Source: Erysipelotrichaceae bacterium
GTDB lineage: Bacteria; Bacillota_I; Bacilli_A; RF39; UBA660
DNA: 43,096 nt
NCBI GenBank assembly: GCA_022772985.1
Contig: JALEZJ010000115.1
Span: 1 to 43,096 of the forward strand
Direction: 5' to 3'
A program made the translations under genes and the position numbers. The notes beneath the pieces are model-generated. The model was not told the origin of the DNA, searched no databases, and worked only from the letters and a program-made list of their open reading frames with translations. Shown piece by piece: positions 33,876 through 41,252 of this stretch; positions within the stretch are counted from its first letter, which is position 1, and each line of letters begins with the position of its first letter.

Positions 33876-34735
33876 GTGTACCATGTATGGCATATATCTA
33901 GTTGATGAAAGTCTAATACATGTGATGAAGTGTTAGGAAAGCAGATAGTATCAGTCGTAAGACTTGGGGCCAAAGGGAGTGTGAAACAGCATTATGGTTA
34001 ACGAACAGAAATTTACTATAAGGCTGTATAAATGTATAAGGTTGCTTAACAAACTAAAGTCTAAAAAATATAGGAACTTTATGTAGTAAAGTAGGTAATT
34101 AATCGAGGAAAGATATATGTTTTATCGTGAGTGGTCTGTCAAACAAGTAAGTACAAGTAAATAATACATCAATTGTTAAAGTTGGTTGAACAAGGATTAT
34201 TGCAAGAAATTGGCAAAGGGGCGTAGTACTAGAAAAATCGGAATACCAAGTGTAATAGATAGTGTATTATAGCAAGTAATTGTACAAGTATTAACACTAA
34301 TTTATGAAAAACAATTTTCCGATAATTCTTACTGGTTTAGACAATGTTGTGAGTAGGCAGTTATTAAATTCTTAGAGTTCTTTAATAATGGTTATGATTG
34401 GATAGTAGATATTGATTTATAATTTTTTTCGATGAAATAAATCAAGATAAGTTAATGTCAATTATCTATAGACCATAAAGGATGATGATGTTATTTCACT
34501 ATAAGGAAGTTTTTACAAAGTAGAGTAATGAAAAGTATCACCACTTTTATAATTGAGAAATTAGGATTAAAAGTGAATGTAAAAAAGTAAAGTGGTAAGG
34601 TCCAATCAAATAAAATATTTGGAATTTGGGTTTTACAAGGAAGTTAATCAAAATGTATAAAGATTCAAATCGCATATAAAATCGATTGAGAAGTTTAAAA
34701 AATATGGTATTGAATCAGATGAATTATAATGAAGG
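33876..34735 (+). mobile_element. Decayed group II intron
   Basis: About 860 bp without an intact ORF. GTGTACC near 33877 and CTAGTTGATGAAAGTC near 33899 recall the 5' end and domain I of bacterial group II introns. Further pieces with intron character include GTATCAGTCGTAAGACTT and TTTATCGTGAGTGGTCTGTC. The reverse-transcriptase remnant fills the second half. Both boundaries are approximate: I could not identify domain V with certainty, and exons are not known. It is downstream of hsp20 and does not interrupt it. Confidence 0.6.
34231..34730 (+). pseudogene. ltrA: Group II intron-encoded reverse transcriptase, degraded
   Basis: Translation of one frame from 34231 gives RKIGIPSVIDSVL*QVIVQV, then LTLIYEKQFSDNSYWFRQC and NNGYDWIVDIDL*NFFDEI, matching RT domains of intron maturases (normally RKLGIPTVIDRVIQQAI... 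and DIDLEKFFDTVNHDKLM). Several stop codons and frameshifts interrupt it. The YADD-box segment appears deleted, and only LGLKVNVKKSKV survives from the region after it. The N-terminal part is not recognisable. It cannot be functional. Confidence 0.85.
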
Positions 34736-34747
34736 GAGTTTGTAATT

Positions 34748-34954
34748 ATGGAAATAAATTATAAAGGGGTTCAATGTAGATTAGGAACATATAGAATAAA
34801 TGGAGAAGATAAACCTACATTATATTATATTTCAGCCCCAAATAGTGAAATTGTGTATGAAGCTGGATTTGAGGAATTGCATTATGGCTTGTGGGGAAAG
34901 GTATTAACAGATGAAGAATATAAGGAAATAGTAAAAAAAAGGGAAGGTAGATAG
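34748..34954 (+). CDS. Small hypothetical protein next to the intron remnant
   Basis: A 68-aa ORF with a good ribosome binding site (AAGGGAGTTTGT) and ordinary protein-like composition, rich in Tyr and Glu. No family is recognised. It begins just after the intron's 3' remnant. A second frame directly after its stop (GEKLKKKIEDDIDRAIKV) may once have extended it, so it could itself be a truncated gene. Confidence 0.5.
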   Translation: MEINYKGVQCRLGTYRINGEDKPTLYYISAPNSEIVYEAGFEELHYGLWGKVLTDEEYKEIVKKREGR

Positions 34955-35103
34955 GGAGAAACTTAAAAAGAAAATTGAAGATGACATAGATAGAGCAATT
35001 AAAGTAAAAAGTATAAGGATAATAGTTTATAAAATTTGAAATTGATCGTTTATCCTAATTTTTAAATAATTATTTAGAAGAAATGTATAAAATTATTGTT
35101 CAA

Positions 35104-35146
35104 ACTAAAAGTATTAATCTTTTAGTCTGAATTGTAATTTTTTTTA
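35104..35146 (+). terminator. Possible terminator upstream of the corA-like gene
   Basis: ACTAAAAG and CTTTTAGT pair perfectly over 8 bp; a run of eight T follows some ten bases later. Confidence 0.4.
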
Positions 35147-35174
35147 CTTGATTATTTTCCTTCCCTTTAAATTG

Positions 35175-35183
35175 TGATATAAT
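35175..35183 (+). promoter_or_regulatory. Extended -10 promoter of the corA-like gene
   Basis: TGATATAAT. The predicted transcript start near 35190 makes the track's ATG at 35191 leaderless, which favours ATG 35212. Confidence 0.5.
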
Positions 35184-35211
35184 TAGTAGGATGAAAGGAT
35201 GGTGGAATGAT

Positions 35212-36156
35212 ATGATAAAGATATTTAAGAATGAATTAGATAGTGAAGTGGTAAAGAAAGTAGAGAAGATTGAGGATAACTGTTGGATTAATTTGGTTCA
35301 TCCTACTACTGATGAAATAAAATATGTAGTGGATACTTTGGGGATTGATGAGGATTTAATTACGAAGGTATTGGATGAAGAAGAATTGCCTCGTATTGAG
35401 AAAACTGATAATGCTACTTTAGTAGTGGTAGATGGTCCTTTTATGGAAGATACACATATTAAAAATAAATATACTACTTATCCACTTGGAATTATTATTT
35501 GTAATGATTTGCATGTTATTACTGTTTCTTTAAAAGAGTTTAGTATTTTAAAAGATTTTGAATGTGGAAAGGTTAAAACCTTTTATACTTATAAAAAATC
35601 TAGATTTTTGATTCAGTTATTACTTCGAACGGCTTCTTCTTATTTGAAGGTGTTGAATTTAGTAAATGCAGATATTCATAAGAAAGAGAAGGTATTATAT
35701 CATTCTACTTCTAATAAACAATTGGTGGAGCTTTTGGATATAGAAAAGACACTTGTTTATTTTATTACTTCTTTGAAGGCAAATGATGTGGTATTAGATA
35801 AATTGTCCAAGGGAAGTACTATTACATTGTATGAGGAAGATATTGAACTATTAGAGGATACTATTGTAGAAAATAAGCAAGGTATTGAGATGTGTACGAT
35901 TTATAAAGAAATTTTATCTTCTATTACAGATACTTATGCAACGATTGTATCTAATAATTTGAATGTTGTAATGAAATTTTTAGCTGGTATTACGATTGTT
36001 TTGTCTATTCCAACGATGATATCTTCGTTCTTGGGAATGAATGTTTCATTGGGAGGCTTTGCAAATCAAGATTATGCTTTTGTAATGATTTGTTTTTTCT
36101 CTTTTTTGTTAGCTTTGTTTGTTGCTTGGTTGTTAAAGAAGAAAGATATGTTATAG
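35212..36156 (+). CDS. corA: CorA-family magnesium/divalent cation transporter
   Basis: Pentameric channel of about 314 aa. A long cytoplasmic N-terminal domain ends in a helix, followed by two C-terminal membrane helices (FLAGITIVLSIPTMISSFLG and AFVMICFFSFLLALFVAWLL). The selectivity motif GMN lies between them (LGMNVSLGG), and the YAT/SNNLNVVMK approach is also typical. The Lys-rich end KKKDML is cytoplasmic. ATG 35212 follows GGATGGTGGAATGAT. It could carry Mg2+, Co2+ or Ni2+; Mg2+ is most likely. There is no M-box riboswitch upstream. Confidence 0.93.
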   Translation: MIKIFKNELDSEVVKKVEKIEDNCWINLVHPTTDEIKYVVDTLGIDEDLITKVLDEEELPRIEKTDNATLVVVDGPFMEDTHIKNKYTTYPLGIIICNDLHVITVSLKEFSILKDFECGKVKTFYTYKKSRFLIQLLLRTASSYLKVLNLVNADIHKKEKVLYHSTSNKQLVELLDIEKTLVYFITSLKANDVVLDKLSKGSTITLYEEDIELLEDTIVENKQGIEMCTIYKEILSSITDTYATIVSNNLNVVMKFLAGITIVLSIPTMISSFLGMNVSLGGFANQDYAFVMICFFSFLLALFVAWLLKKKDML

Positions 36157-36162
36157 TTGTTT

Positions 36163-36189
36163 AAAATAAAATACTTACTTTTATTTTTC
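36163..36189 (+). terminator. AT-only terminator after corA
   Basis: AAAATAAAA-TACTTAC-TTTTATTTT; weak stem composed only of A-T pairs with a T-rich end. Confidence 0.4.
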
Positions 36190-36253
36190 TTATGTGAAAA
36201 AGTTATTGTTAAGTATTATTTGTTTATGTTAATGATAGTAGGAGGTATTTTTT

Positions 36254-36535
36254 ATGAAGAGAATGGAATATCAAACAGAGGGAGTTTGTTCTAGTAAGAT
36301 TATTATTGAAGTGGATAATCATATTATTCAGTCTGTACAGTTTATAGGTGGATGTCCTGGAAATACTATAGGGGTTAGTAAGCTTTGTCAGGGAAAAAAT
36401 ATTGATGATGTGATTCAATTATTGACTGGTATTGATTGTCGTGGAAGAGGCACTTCTTGTCCAGATCAATTAGCGAAGGCTTTGATTCAAATGAAGGAGA
36501 AATCATCTCAAGAAGGAAATGTATATGTTAATTGA
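36254..36535 (+). CDS. TSCPD domain protein (TIGR03905 type)
   Basis: A 93-aa protein with the Cys-rich TSCPD module: EGVCSSKI, GGCPGNTIGVSKL and IDCRGRGTSCPDQLAKAL. The latter contains the motif that names the family, also found at the end of some ribonucleotide reductases. Function is unknown; a metal- or nucleotide-binding role has been suggested for the family. A strong GGAGG precedes the ATG. The next gene starts inside its 3' end, so they are cotranslated. Confidence 0.92.
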   Translation: MKRMEYQTEGVCSSKIIIEVDNHIIQSVQFIGGCPGNTIGVSKLCQGKNIDDVIQLLTGIDCRGRGTSCPDQLAKALIQMKEKSSQEGNVYVN

Positions 36536-37022
36536 TACAAATGATATTATATTTAATACATTTCAGGATAATAATTTGGAGCATTTGAATTTGCTTCAAA
36601 GTTTTAAAGAGGAATCTAAATCAAAATTTATTCATTTTATTGTAGAAAGATTGTTACAAAATAGAAATCAGAAGTCTTTTCCTTTTGATACTGGTTTTGT
36701 TATTTCTTTAGATTCTGGAGAAAGTATTGGTTATTTATTTATTTCTAGTAAGAGAAATGATGAAGTTTTTTTGGAATATTCTATATTGAAAAATAAGAGA
36801 AAGATGGGATATGGTAAAAAGTGCTTGAGTTTAGTTACTGATTTTTTGTTTGAACATTATAATATCCGAGATATTGCTTTGGATATTGATGTTAGTAATG
36901 AGGCTAGTATGAGGACGGCTATGGCTTGTGGTTATTATGAAGATGAATATTTAGAAGAGGGAAAATTTATTTATAGAAAGTATAATTTAAATTATACTAA
37001 TAAAAGAAAAAATGGTAAATGA
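36525..37022 (+). CDS. GNAT-family N-acetyltransferase
   Basis: A 165-aa protein with the GNAT fold: SGESIGYLFISSKRNDEVFLEYSI gives the central strands, KNKRKMGYGKKCLSL is the acetyl-CoA pyrophosphate loop (RxxGxG-like), and DIDVSNEASMRTAMACGYYEDEY is the conserved last part. ATG 36525 lies seven bases after AGAAGGA and overlaps the TSCPD gene by eleven bases. Substrate is unknown. It ends at a strong terminator hairpin. Confidence 0.87.
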   Translation: MLIDTNDIIFNTFQDNNLEHLNLLQSFKEESKSKFIHFIVERLLQNRNQKSFPFDTGFVISLDSGESIGYLFISSKRNDEVFLEYSILKNKRKMGYGKKCLSLVTDFLFEHYNIRDIALDIDVSNEASMRTAMACGYYEDEYLEEGKFIYRKYNLNYTNKRKNGK

Positions 37023-37063
37023 AAAGTTAGTTTAGTATGTTATTAAACTAACTTTTAAGATTC
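37022..37063. terminator. Bidirectional terminator
   Basis: AAAAGTTAGTTTA and TAAACTAACTTTT pair perfectly over 13 bp around GTATGTTAT. Terminates the acetyltransferase from the left and the 44-aa minus gene from the right. Confidence 0.75.
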
Positions 37064-37189
37064 TTTTTCATCATTTTTTTCTATAGCGTTGTAATAATCG
37101 TTTCCTTTTTCATAGCTTTTCTCAATTTTTTTCTTTTCTTTTTCAGAAAACATTTCATCAGATAATTCTAATTTTTTTAGATATTTCAT
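37055..37189 (-). CDS. Small charged protein (44 aa), minus strand
   Basis: Too short for the ORF track. The minus-strand ATG at 37189 is preceded by AGGTGATAAAA, the organism's standard ribosome binding site, and encodes a helical Lys/Glu-rich peptide MKYLKKLELSDEMFSEK... ending in DEKES. It ends in the bidirectional terminator. Family not recognised; a small soluble regulator or a spore-type protein is possible. Confidence 0.55.
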   Translation of the reverse strand: MKYLKKLELSDEMFSEKEKKKIEKSYEKGNDYYNAIEKNDEKES

Positions 37190-37283
37190 TTTTATCACCT
37201 ATTATTAGGGTGTTCTTTCTTTTTTTATTTATGTATATTTTTTGATGTTTTTTTCTCTTTTTATAAAGAGAGCTGGTGATTTT

Positions 37284-37385
37284 ATGGAAAAAATTAGAGT
37301 GATGTTGGAAGAAGATAACTTTAAATTTTATATCATTAAGCATTTACTTTCTTTTAAAGATTTGGGAGTTTTAGAGAATGTTTGA
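37284..37385 (+). CDS. Possible 33-aa peptide upstream of spoVT
   Basis: MEKIRVMLEEDNFKFYIIKH... follows AGCTGGTGATTTT at proper distance. It runs divergently from the 44-aa gene. Whether it is made, or is a broken gene start, cannot be told. The following 37386-37540 contains nothing else recognisable. Confidence 0.35.
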   Translation: MEKIRVMLEEDNFKFYIIKHLLSFKDLGVLENV

Positions 37386-37540
37386 TTTTATTTGGAATGA
37401 GTCATGTTTGAATGCGATGTTTTAGAAAAAGCATAAATTTGAGATGAATTCTTTCATAAAAATATCTGGTACTAATGTTAGAGAATAAAAAGATTTGAAT
37501 TAAAAAATTTTTGATTGATGGTTTATTATACAAGTTGGTT

Positions 37541-37580
37541 CTATGTATATTTTTCTTTTATATTGGTAAAATATGTATAG
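37541..37580 (+). promoter_or_regulatory. Leader hairpin immediately before the spoVT ribosome binding site
   Basis: CTATGTATATTTT and AAAATATGTATAG can pair along all 13 positions as RNA (two G-U pairs), ending one base before AAAAGGAGTG. It could protect the message or modulate start access. Confidence 0.4.
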
Positions 37581-37596
37581 AAAAGGAGTGATTTTT

Positions 37597-38130
37597 TTGA
37601 AAACAACTGGTATTATTAGACGGATTGATGATTTAGGAAGGATTGTTATTCCAAAGGAATTAAGAAGGACACTTCGAATTAAGAATGGGGATTCTTTAGA
37701 AATATTTGTTGATAATGAAGATATTATTTTGAAGAAATATTCTCCGATGGAGAGTATTGAAGAAGCTGCTAGTAAGTATGTGGATAGTTTTAATCAAGTG
37801 ATTAAGCATAGTGTAATTGTAACTGATAAGGATAAAGTAATTGCTGCTAGTGGTAGTTTGAAGAAAAAGTATTTAGGAAAGTCTATTACAGAATTTACGG
37901 AAAGAGGTATTGAAAGAAGGGATAGTTTTGTAGAGAGACAGAAAAAAACATTTTCTTTTGTTGAGGGAGTAGAAGATTTTGGCTATTATTCTTTTAGTTC
38001 TATTATTAGTGATGGTGATGCAATTGGGGGTGTTATTATTATATCAGTAGAGAGTCCTATTTTAGAGAGTGAAGAGAAAATGGCTACTATTTTGGCTAAG
38101 TTATTATCGGGTAATTTTGTGAATGAATAA
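37597..38130 (+). CDS. spoVT: Stage V sporulation protein T (AbrB-family regulator with GAF domain)
   Basis: Transcription factor that in B. subtilis modulates forespore sigma-G genes. The N-terminal swapped-hairpin AbrB domain begins KTTGIIRRIDDLGRIVIPKE and is nearly identical to the known proteins. Residues from about 60 form the GAF-like domain (HSVIVTDKDKVIAASGS, FTERGIERR). The 177-aa length from TTG 37597, spaced six bases after AAAAGGAGTGA, equals B. subtilis SpoVT (178 aa); the track ATG adds eight residues. SpoVT is strongly tied to endospore formers. In B. subtilis it lies right after mfd; here it has moved about 25 kb away. Confidence 0.93.
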   Translation: MKTTGIIRRIDDLGRIVIPKELRRTLRIKNGDSLEIFVDNEDIILKKYSPMESIEEAASKYVDSFNQVIKHSVIVTDKDKVIAASGSLKKKYLGKSITEFTERGIERRDSFVERQKKTFSFVEGVEDFGYYSFSSIISDGDAIGGVIIISVESPILESEEKMATILAKLLSGNFVNE

Positions 38131-38161
38131 AATACATCTATTTGGTTGTAGATGTATTTTT
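38129..38161. terminator. Bidirectional terminator between spoVT and the YfhO gene
   Basis: AAAATACATCTA-TTTGGTTG-TAGATGTATTTT, a perfect 12-bp stem with A/T-runs at both ends. It overlaps the last codons of both convergent genes. Confidence 0.8.
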
Positions 38162-40561
38162 ATATGTTTTTATAGTTTTTAATAGTTGAATTAAGATTAA
38201 TAGAGTTATTCCTAAAATACTTATTGAGATGCTTATTTTTTTATATGGTGCTTCATAAGTAATTGAGATGGTATGTTCTCCTTTTTTAATAGGAAAAGTT
38301 ACAAAGTTAGTTCCAGATTTTTCATAAGAATTTATTTTTCCATCTATTCGGATTTGAAATCCTTTGTCATAGGGAATTGAAATAGTAAAGTAGGAATTGT
38401 CTTTTGTTACATTGATTTTACCAATTATTGTGTCTCCTTTTGTTTTAGAAGTATCTATTATGAATTTATCTATATTTTGGTTTATTTCTTTGATTGTATT
38501 ATAGTCTAGGATATAGCTTTCAAAGTTGTTTAATTGATAAGTACCTTCTTGGAATAAAATGTTTAGGGTATTAGTATTGTATAGTACATAGTTAAAAGTG
38601 GTATTATTATTAAAATATTTCCAAGATTTGTTGGTTAGTTTGTTTTTAGTATTATTAATGGTAATTGATAAATCTTGATTTGGTGTATAAGCGTGATGAA
38701 ACCTTAAAAAAATAATTTTATTATTTGTATTTTGTTTTAATTGAATTGTCATGGAAGCATTTTTGTTAGCTTTTATAAGAGTGGTTTCTTTATTGGAAAT
38801 CATTTCTAAGTTGTTTGTTTGAATAATTTCATAGTTTATATTTTTTGTTGTTAATGTAGGAATTTCTTTTTCTGTTAAATCATTGTTTTCTAATATAATA
38901 TTTTTTAGAAGTGTAATTATATTATTTGGATAAGGTATTTTTTCTAATTGTTTTTTGTTAATTAATTGATCTGTTGCGTATCCTAATGGTAGTACATTAT
39001 TGTTTTTATATAGTTTTATACCATTTTTTTCTTTTAGAAGTTCAAAGTCTAAATCTAATGTATCTTTGGTAATAATATATTTTTCATTTAGAATCATTTG
39101 AGATAGTAGATTAGTGGATGGGGATAGCATGAATTTATTTCGATTTGGAATTGGATTTTTTAAAATAGAATTGTAAGTATCAATATAATTTTGATTGGAA
39201 GTAGAGGAATAAATGGTGGTTTTATATTCTTTCATGTTAGTTATTTTGTTGATTCCTTGTTCTTTTAAAGCATCTGTATTAATTCGATAAAGGGTTGTAT
39301 CTTCTTTTGTTATTTCATTAATAAATTCTTTTACTGTATTATATTCTGGATTGTTAATGTCTTCTTTTTTCATTAGATTATCATTTAGATTGGTATAAAG
39401 GCAGATTGAAAAAGAAGAAATTATTAGATAAGTTATTAGTAATATTTGTTTTTTGATAGTTGTTTTTTTTAGGTAAGAGGCTAAAAAGTCTGCTACTAGG
39501 ATTAAAATGATTGGTATAAAAGGAATTAATGATTTGGCATTTATGTATAGTGTTCCATTTAATATGTAGTTAAATATGGGAAAAGTTATAATTAATAAAC
39601 AAGTTATTGATAGATATTTTGTCTCTTTTTTTTCATTTAAAGTAAAATAAATGAGAGAAATTAAGCTGATTAAAGTTAGTCCAATGCTGTATGGACTATA
39701 AAGTAGGTTTGAAGTTGGAGATGGAGTTAATAGATCTTTTATAGAAAGTAGGTTTTTGGAAGATGAGCGACCATTTAGTAATGTATAGAGAGTGGGAAGG
39801 GTTAGGATTGCTGATATCATGATTCCTATTATAAAGGGAATGGAGATTTTTAGGAAGTGAGCTATTATTTTTTTGAAACTAATCTTTTTTTCTTGTTTTA
39901 TGTATTGATAGATTGAAAAAAGAAAAAGAGTAATTAAAGCAGGTATGCTAAAATAGTAGCTAGTAAAAATAATTAGGGTAATAGAAATGGTTAGAAGTAA
40001 GATATGATTTTTTTTAAAATAATTATCTACTCCATAGAGTCCTAAAATTAGAAATGGAAAGTAATTAATAAACATGATGTGTCTTTTGGCGTGAAAAATT
40101 AAGGGACCGCTGGTTAAAAGGAGAAAAGAGGTTATGAAACTTGTTGTTTCGTTATAGTTGTTTTTTCTTAAATAGAAGTAGAATAGGCTAGTGCTGATTA
40201 ATACAATTAGACAATTGGTTATAATCATATAATCTATCATTTTGATATTAGGAAATAGATAAGATAGGAGAATAAAAGGATTTAATAATCCGTAGTAAGA
40301 TAAGTAATAAATATTTTGTCCGCTTCCTAAATTTAGAGCGAAGTCTGGAAATAAGTCATGGGTATCATAAAAAAGGGTTCTAAAATATTCTGGTATTAAG
40401 TAATGTTGATATTTGAAATCTGTTACTGATGCAAATAGGTGATTATTTCTGGTTAAGATTAGATAAATTGTTAAGAATGTTAATATTAATATTAAATTAA
40501 ATAAAATGTCTTTTTTGGTGATAATATTTTTCTTATTATTATGAATTCTTTTTTTTAACAT
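38138..40561 (-). CDS. yfhO: YfhO-family multi-span membrane protein
   Basis: Large minus-strand protein of 807 aa. A GT-C-like N-terminal half has about ten hydrophobic helices; ITSFLLLTSGPLIFHAKRHIMFINYFPFLIL and LLTPSPTSNLLYSPYSIGL match the pattern of YfhO proteins. An extracytoplasmic beta-rich C-terminal domain follows, with a last membrane anchor (ISISISILGITLLILIQL). YfhO in B. subtilis is needed for glycosylation of lipoteichoic acid. The ATG is preceded by AAAAAGGAGAAATACT. An extended TGATATAAT lies upstream on this strand (40587-40595). It is one of four minus-strand genes in the window. Confidence 0.85.
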   Translation of the reverse strand: MLKKRIHNNKKNIITKKDILFNLILILTFLTIYLILTRNNHLFASVTDFKYQHYLIPEYFRTLFYDTHDLFPDFALNLGSGQNIYYLSYYGLLNPFILLSYLFPNIKMIDYMIITNCLIVLISTSLFYFYLRKNNYNETTSFITSFLLLTSGPLIFHAKRHIMFINYFPFLILGLYGVDNYFKKNHILLLTISITLIIFTSYYFSIPALITLFLFSIYQYIKQEKKISFKKIIAHFLKISIPFIIGIMISAILTLPTLYTLLNGRSSSKNLLSIKDLLTPSPTSNLLYSPYSIGLTLISLISLIYFTLNEKKETKYLSITCLLIITFPIFNYILNGTLYINAKSLIPFIPIILILVADFLASYLKKTTIKKQILLITYLIISSFSICLYTNLNDNLMKKEDINNPEYNTVKEFINEITKEDTTLYRINTDALKEQGINKITNMKEYKTTIYSSTSNQNYIDTYNSILKNPIPNRNKFMLSPSTNLLSQMILNEKYIITKDTLDLDFELLKEKNGIKLYKNNNVLPLGYATDQLINKKQLEKIPYPNNIITLLKNIILENNDLTEKEIPTLTTKNINYEIIQTNNLEMISNKETTLIKANKNASMTIQLKQNTNNKIIFLRFHHAYTPNQDLSITINNTKNKLTNKSWKYFNNNTTFNYVLYNTNTLNILFQEGTYQLNNFESYILDYNTIKEINQNIDKFIIDTSKTKGDTIIGKINVTKDNSYFTISIPYDKGFQIRIDGKINSYEKSGTNFVTFPIKKGEHTISITYEAPYKKISISISILGITLLILIQLLKTIKTYKNTSTTK

Positions 40562-40586
40562 AGTATTTCTCCTTTTTGATAAAGTT

Positions 40587-40595
40587 ATTATATCA
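40587..40595 (-). promoter_or_regulatory. Extended -10 promoter of the YfhO gene
   Basis: On the minus strand reads TGATATAAT, 26 bp before the start codon; no good -35. Confidence 0.5.
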
Positions 40596-40708
40596 TTAAT
40601 ATTATGTGAATTCTTTTTTTGGAGATTTTTTTTGATGATTTAAAAGTATAAGTGTAAAGTTTTGTAAAGTAGATTTTTGATTTTTTTAGGGATATATTTT
40701 TTGAATTC

Positions 40709-40737
40709 TTGATATCAATTGGAGAGCGTGCTATAAT
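40709..40737 (+). promoter_or_regulatory. Promoter of dut-metG
   Basis: TTGATA, exactly 17 bp, TATAAT with extended TGC. The dut ribosome binding site AGGAGGGAG lies between it and the ATG. Confidence 0.7.
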
Positions 40738-40761
40738 AAGGGGTAATTAGGAGGGAGTATT

Positions 40762-41238
40762 ATGGAAAGATATTTTGAAAAGATTAGTTTTGAACAATTT
40801 AGTAAAGATATTTGTAGTGATATTGATTTGTATCATGAGTATGATTTACCAAGACGAGCAAGTGAAAATGCTTGTGGTTATGATTTTTTTGCTATTTCTG
40901 ATATGGTACTTCATCCTGGAGAGATTAGAAAGATTCCTACTGGTTATCGTGCTAAATTTTTGGAAGATGAGATGCTTTTGTTAGTGGTTCGTAGTAGTAT
41001 GGGATTTCGATATAATGTACGGATGTGTAATCAAGTTGGTGTGATTGATAGTGATTATTATAATAATTCTAATAATGAAGGTCATTTATGGGTAGCATTA
41101 CAAAATGAGGGAGATCAAGATTATATGATCAGAAAGGGTACTGCTTATTGTCAGGGAATATTTACAAAGTTTTTAACTTGTGGAGAAATAGTAGATTGTA
41201 AAAGAACTGGTGGATTTGGTAGTACCGATAAAAATTAA
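40762..41238 (+). CDS. dut: Deoxyuridine 5'-triphosphate nucleotidohydrolase
   Basis: dUTPase that keeps uracil out of DNA and feeds dTMP synthesis. All five trimeric-dUTPase motifs are found in order: ENACGYDFFA (motif 1), RSSMGF at 77-82 (2), GVIDSDYY at 93-100 (3), KGTAYCQGIF (4) and RTGGFGSTDKN at the end (5). At 158 aa it is slightly longer than the typical 145-150. It starts with AGGAGGGAGTATT-ATG and is followed 14 bp later by metG in one operon, an unusual partner. Confidence 0.93.
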   Translation: MERYFEKISFEQFSKDICSDIDLYHEYDLPRRASENACGYDFFAISDMVLHPGEIRKIPTGYRAKFLEDEMLLLVVRSSMGFRYNVRMCNQVGVIDSDYYNNSNNEGHLWVALQNEGDQDYMIRKGTAYCQGIFTKFLTCGEIVDCKRTGGFGSTDKN

Positions 41239-41252
41239 GGAGATTGAGAATC

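Noticed and set aside
34960-35190. M-box or other Mg2+ riboswitch before corA
   Set aside because: Only one simple 8-bp hairpin and A/T runs were seen; the extended -10 lies too close to the start codon for a riboswitch.
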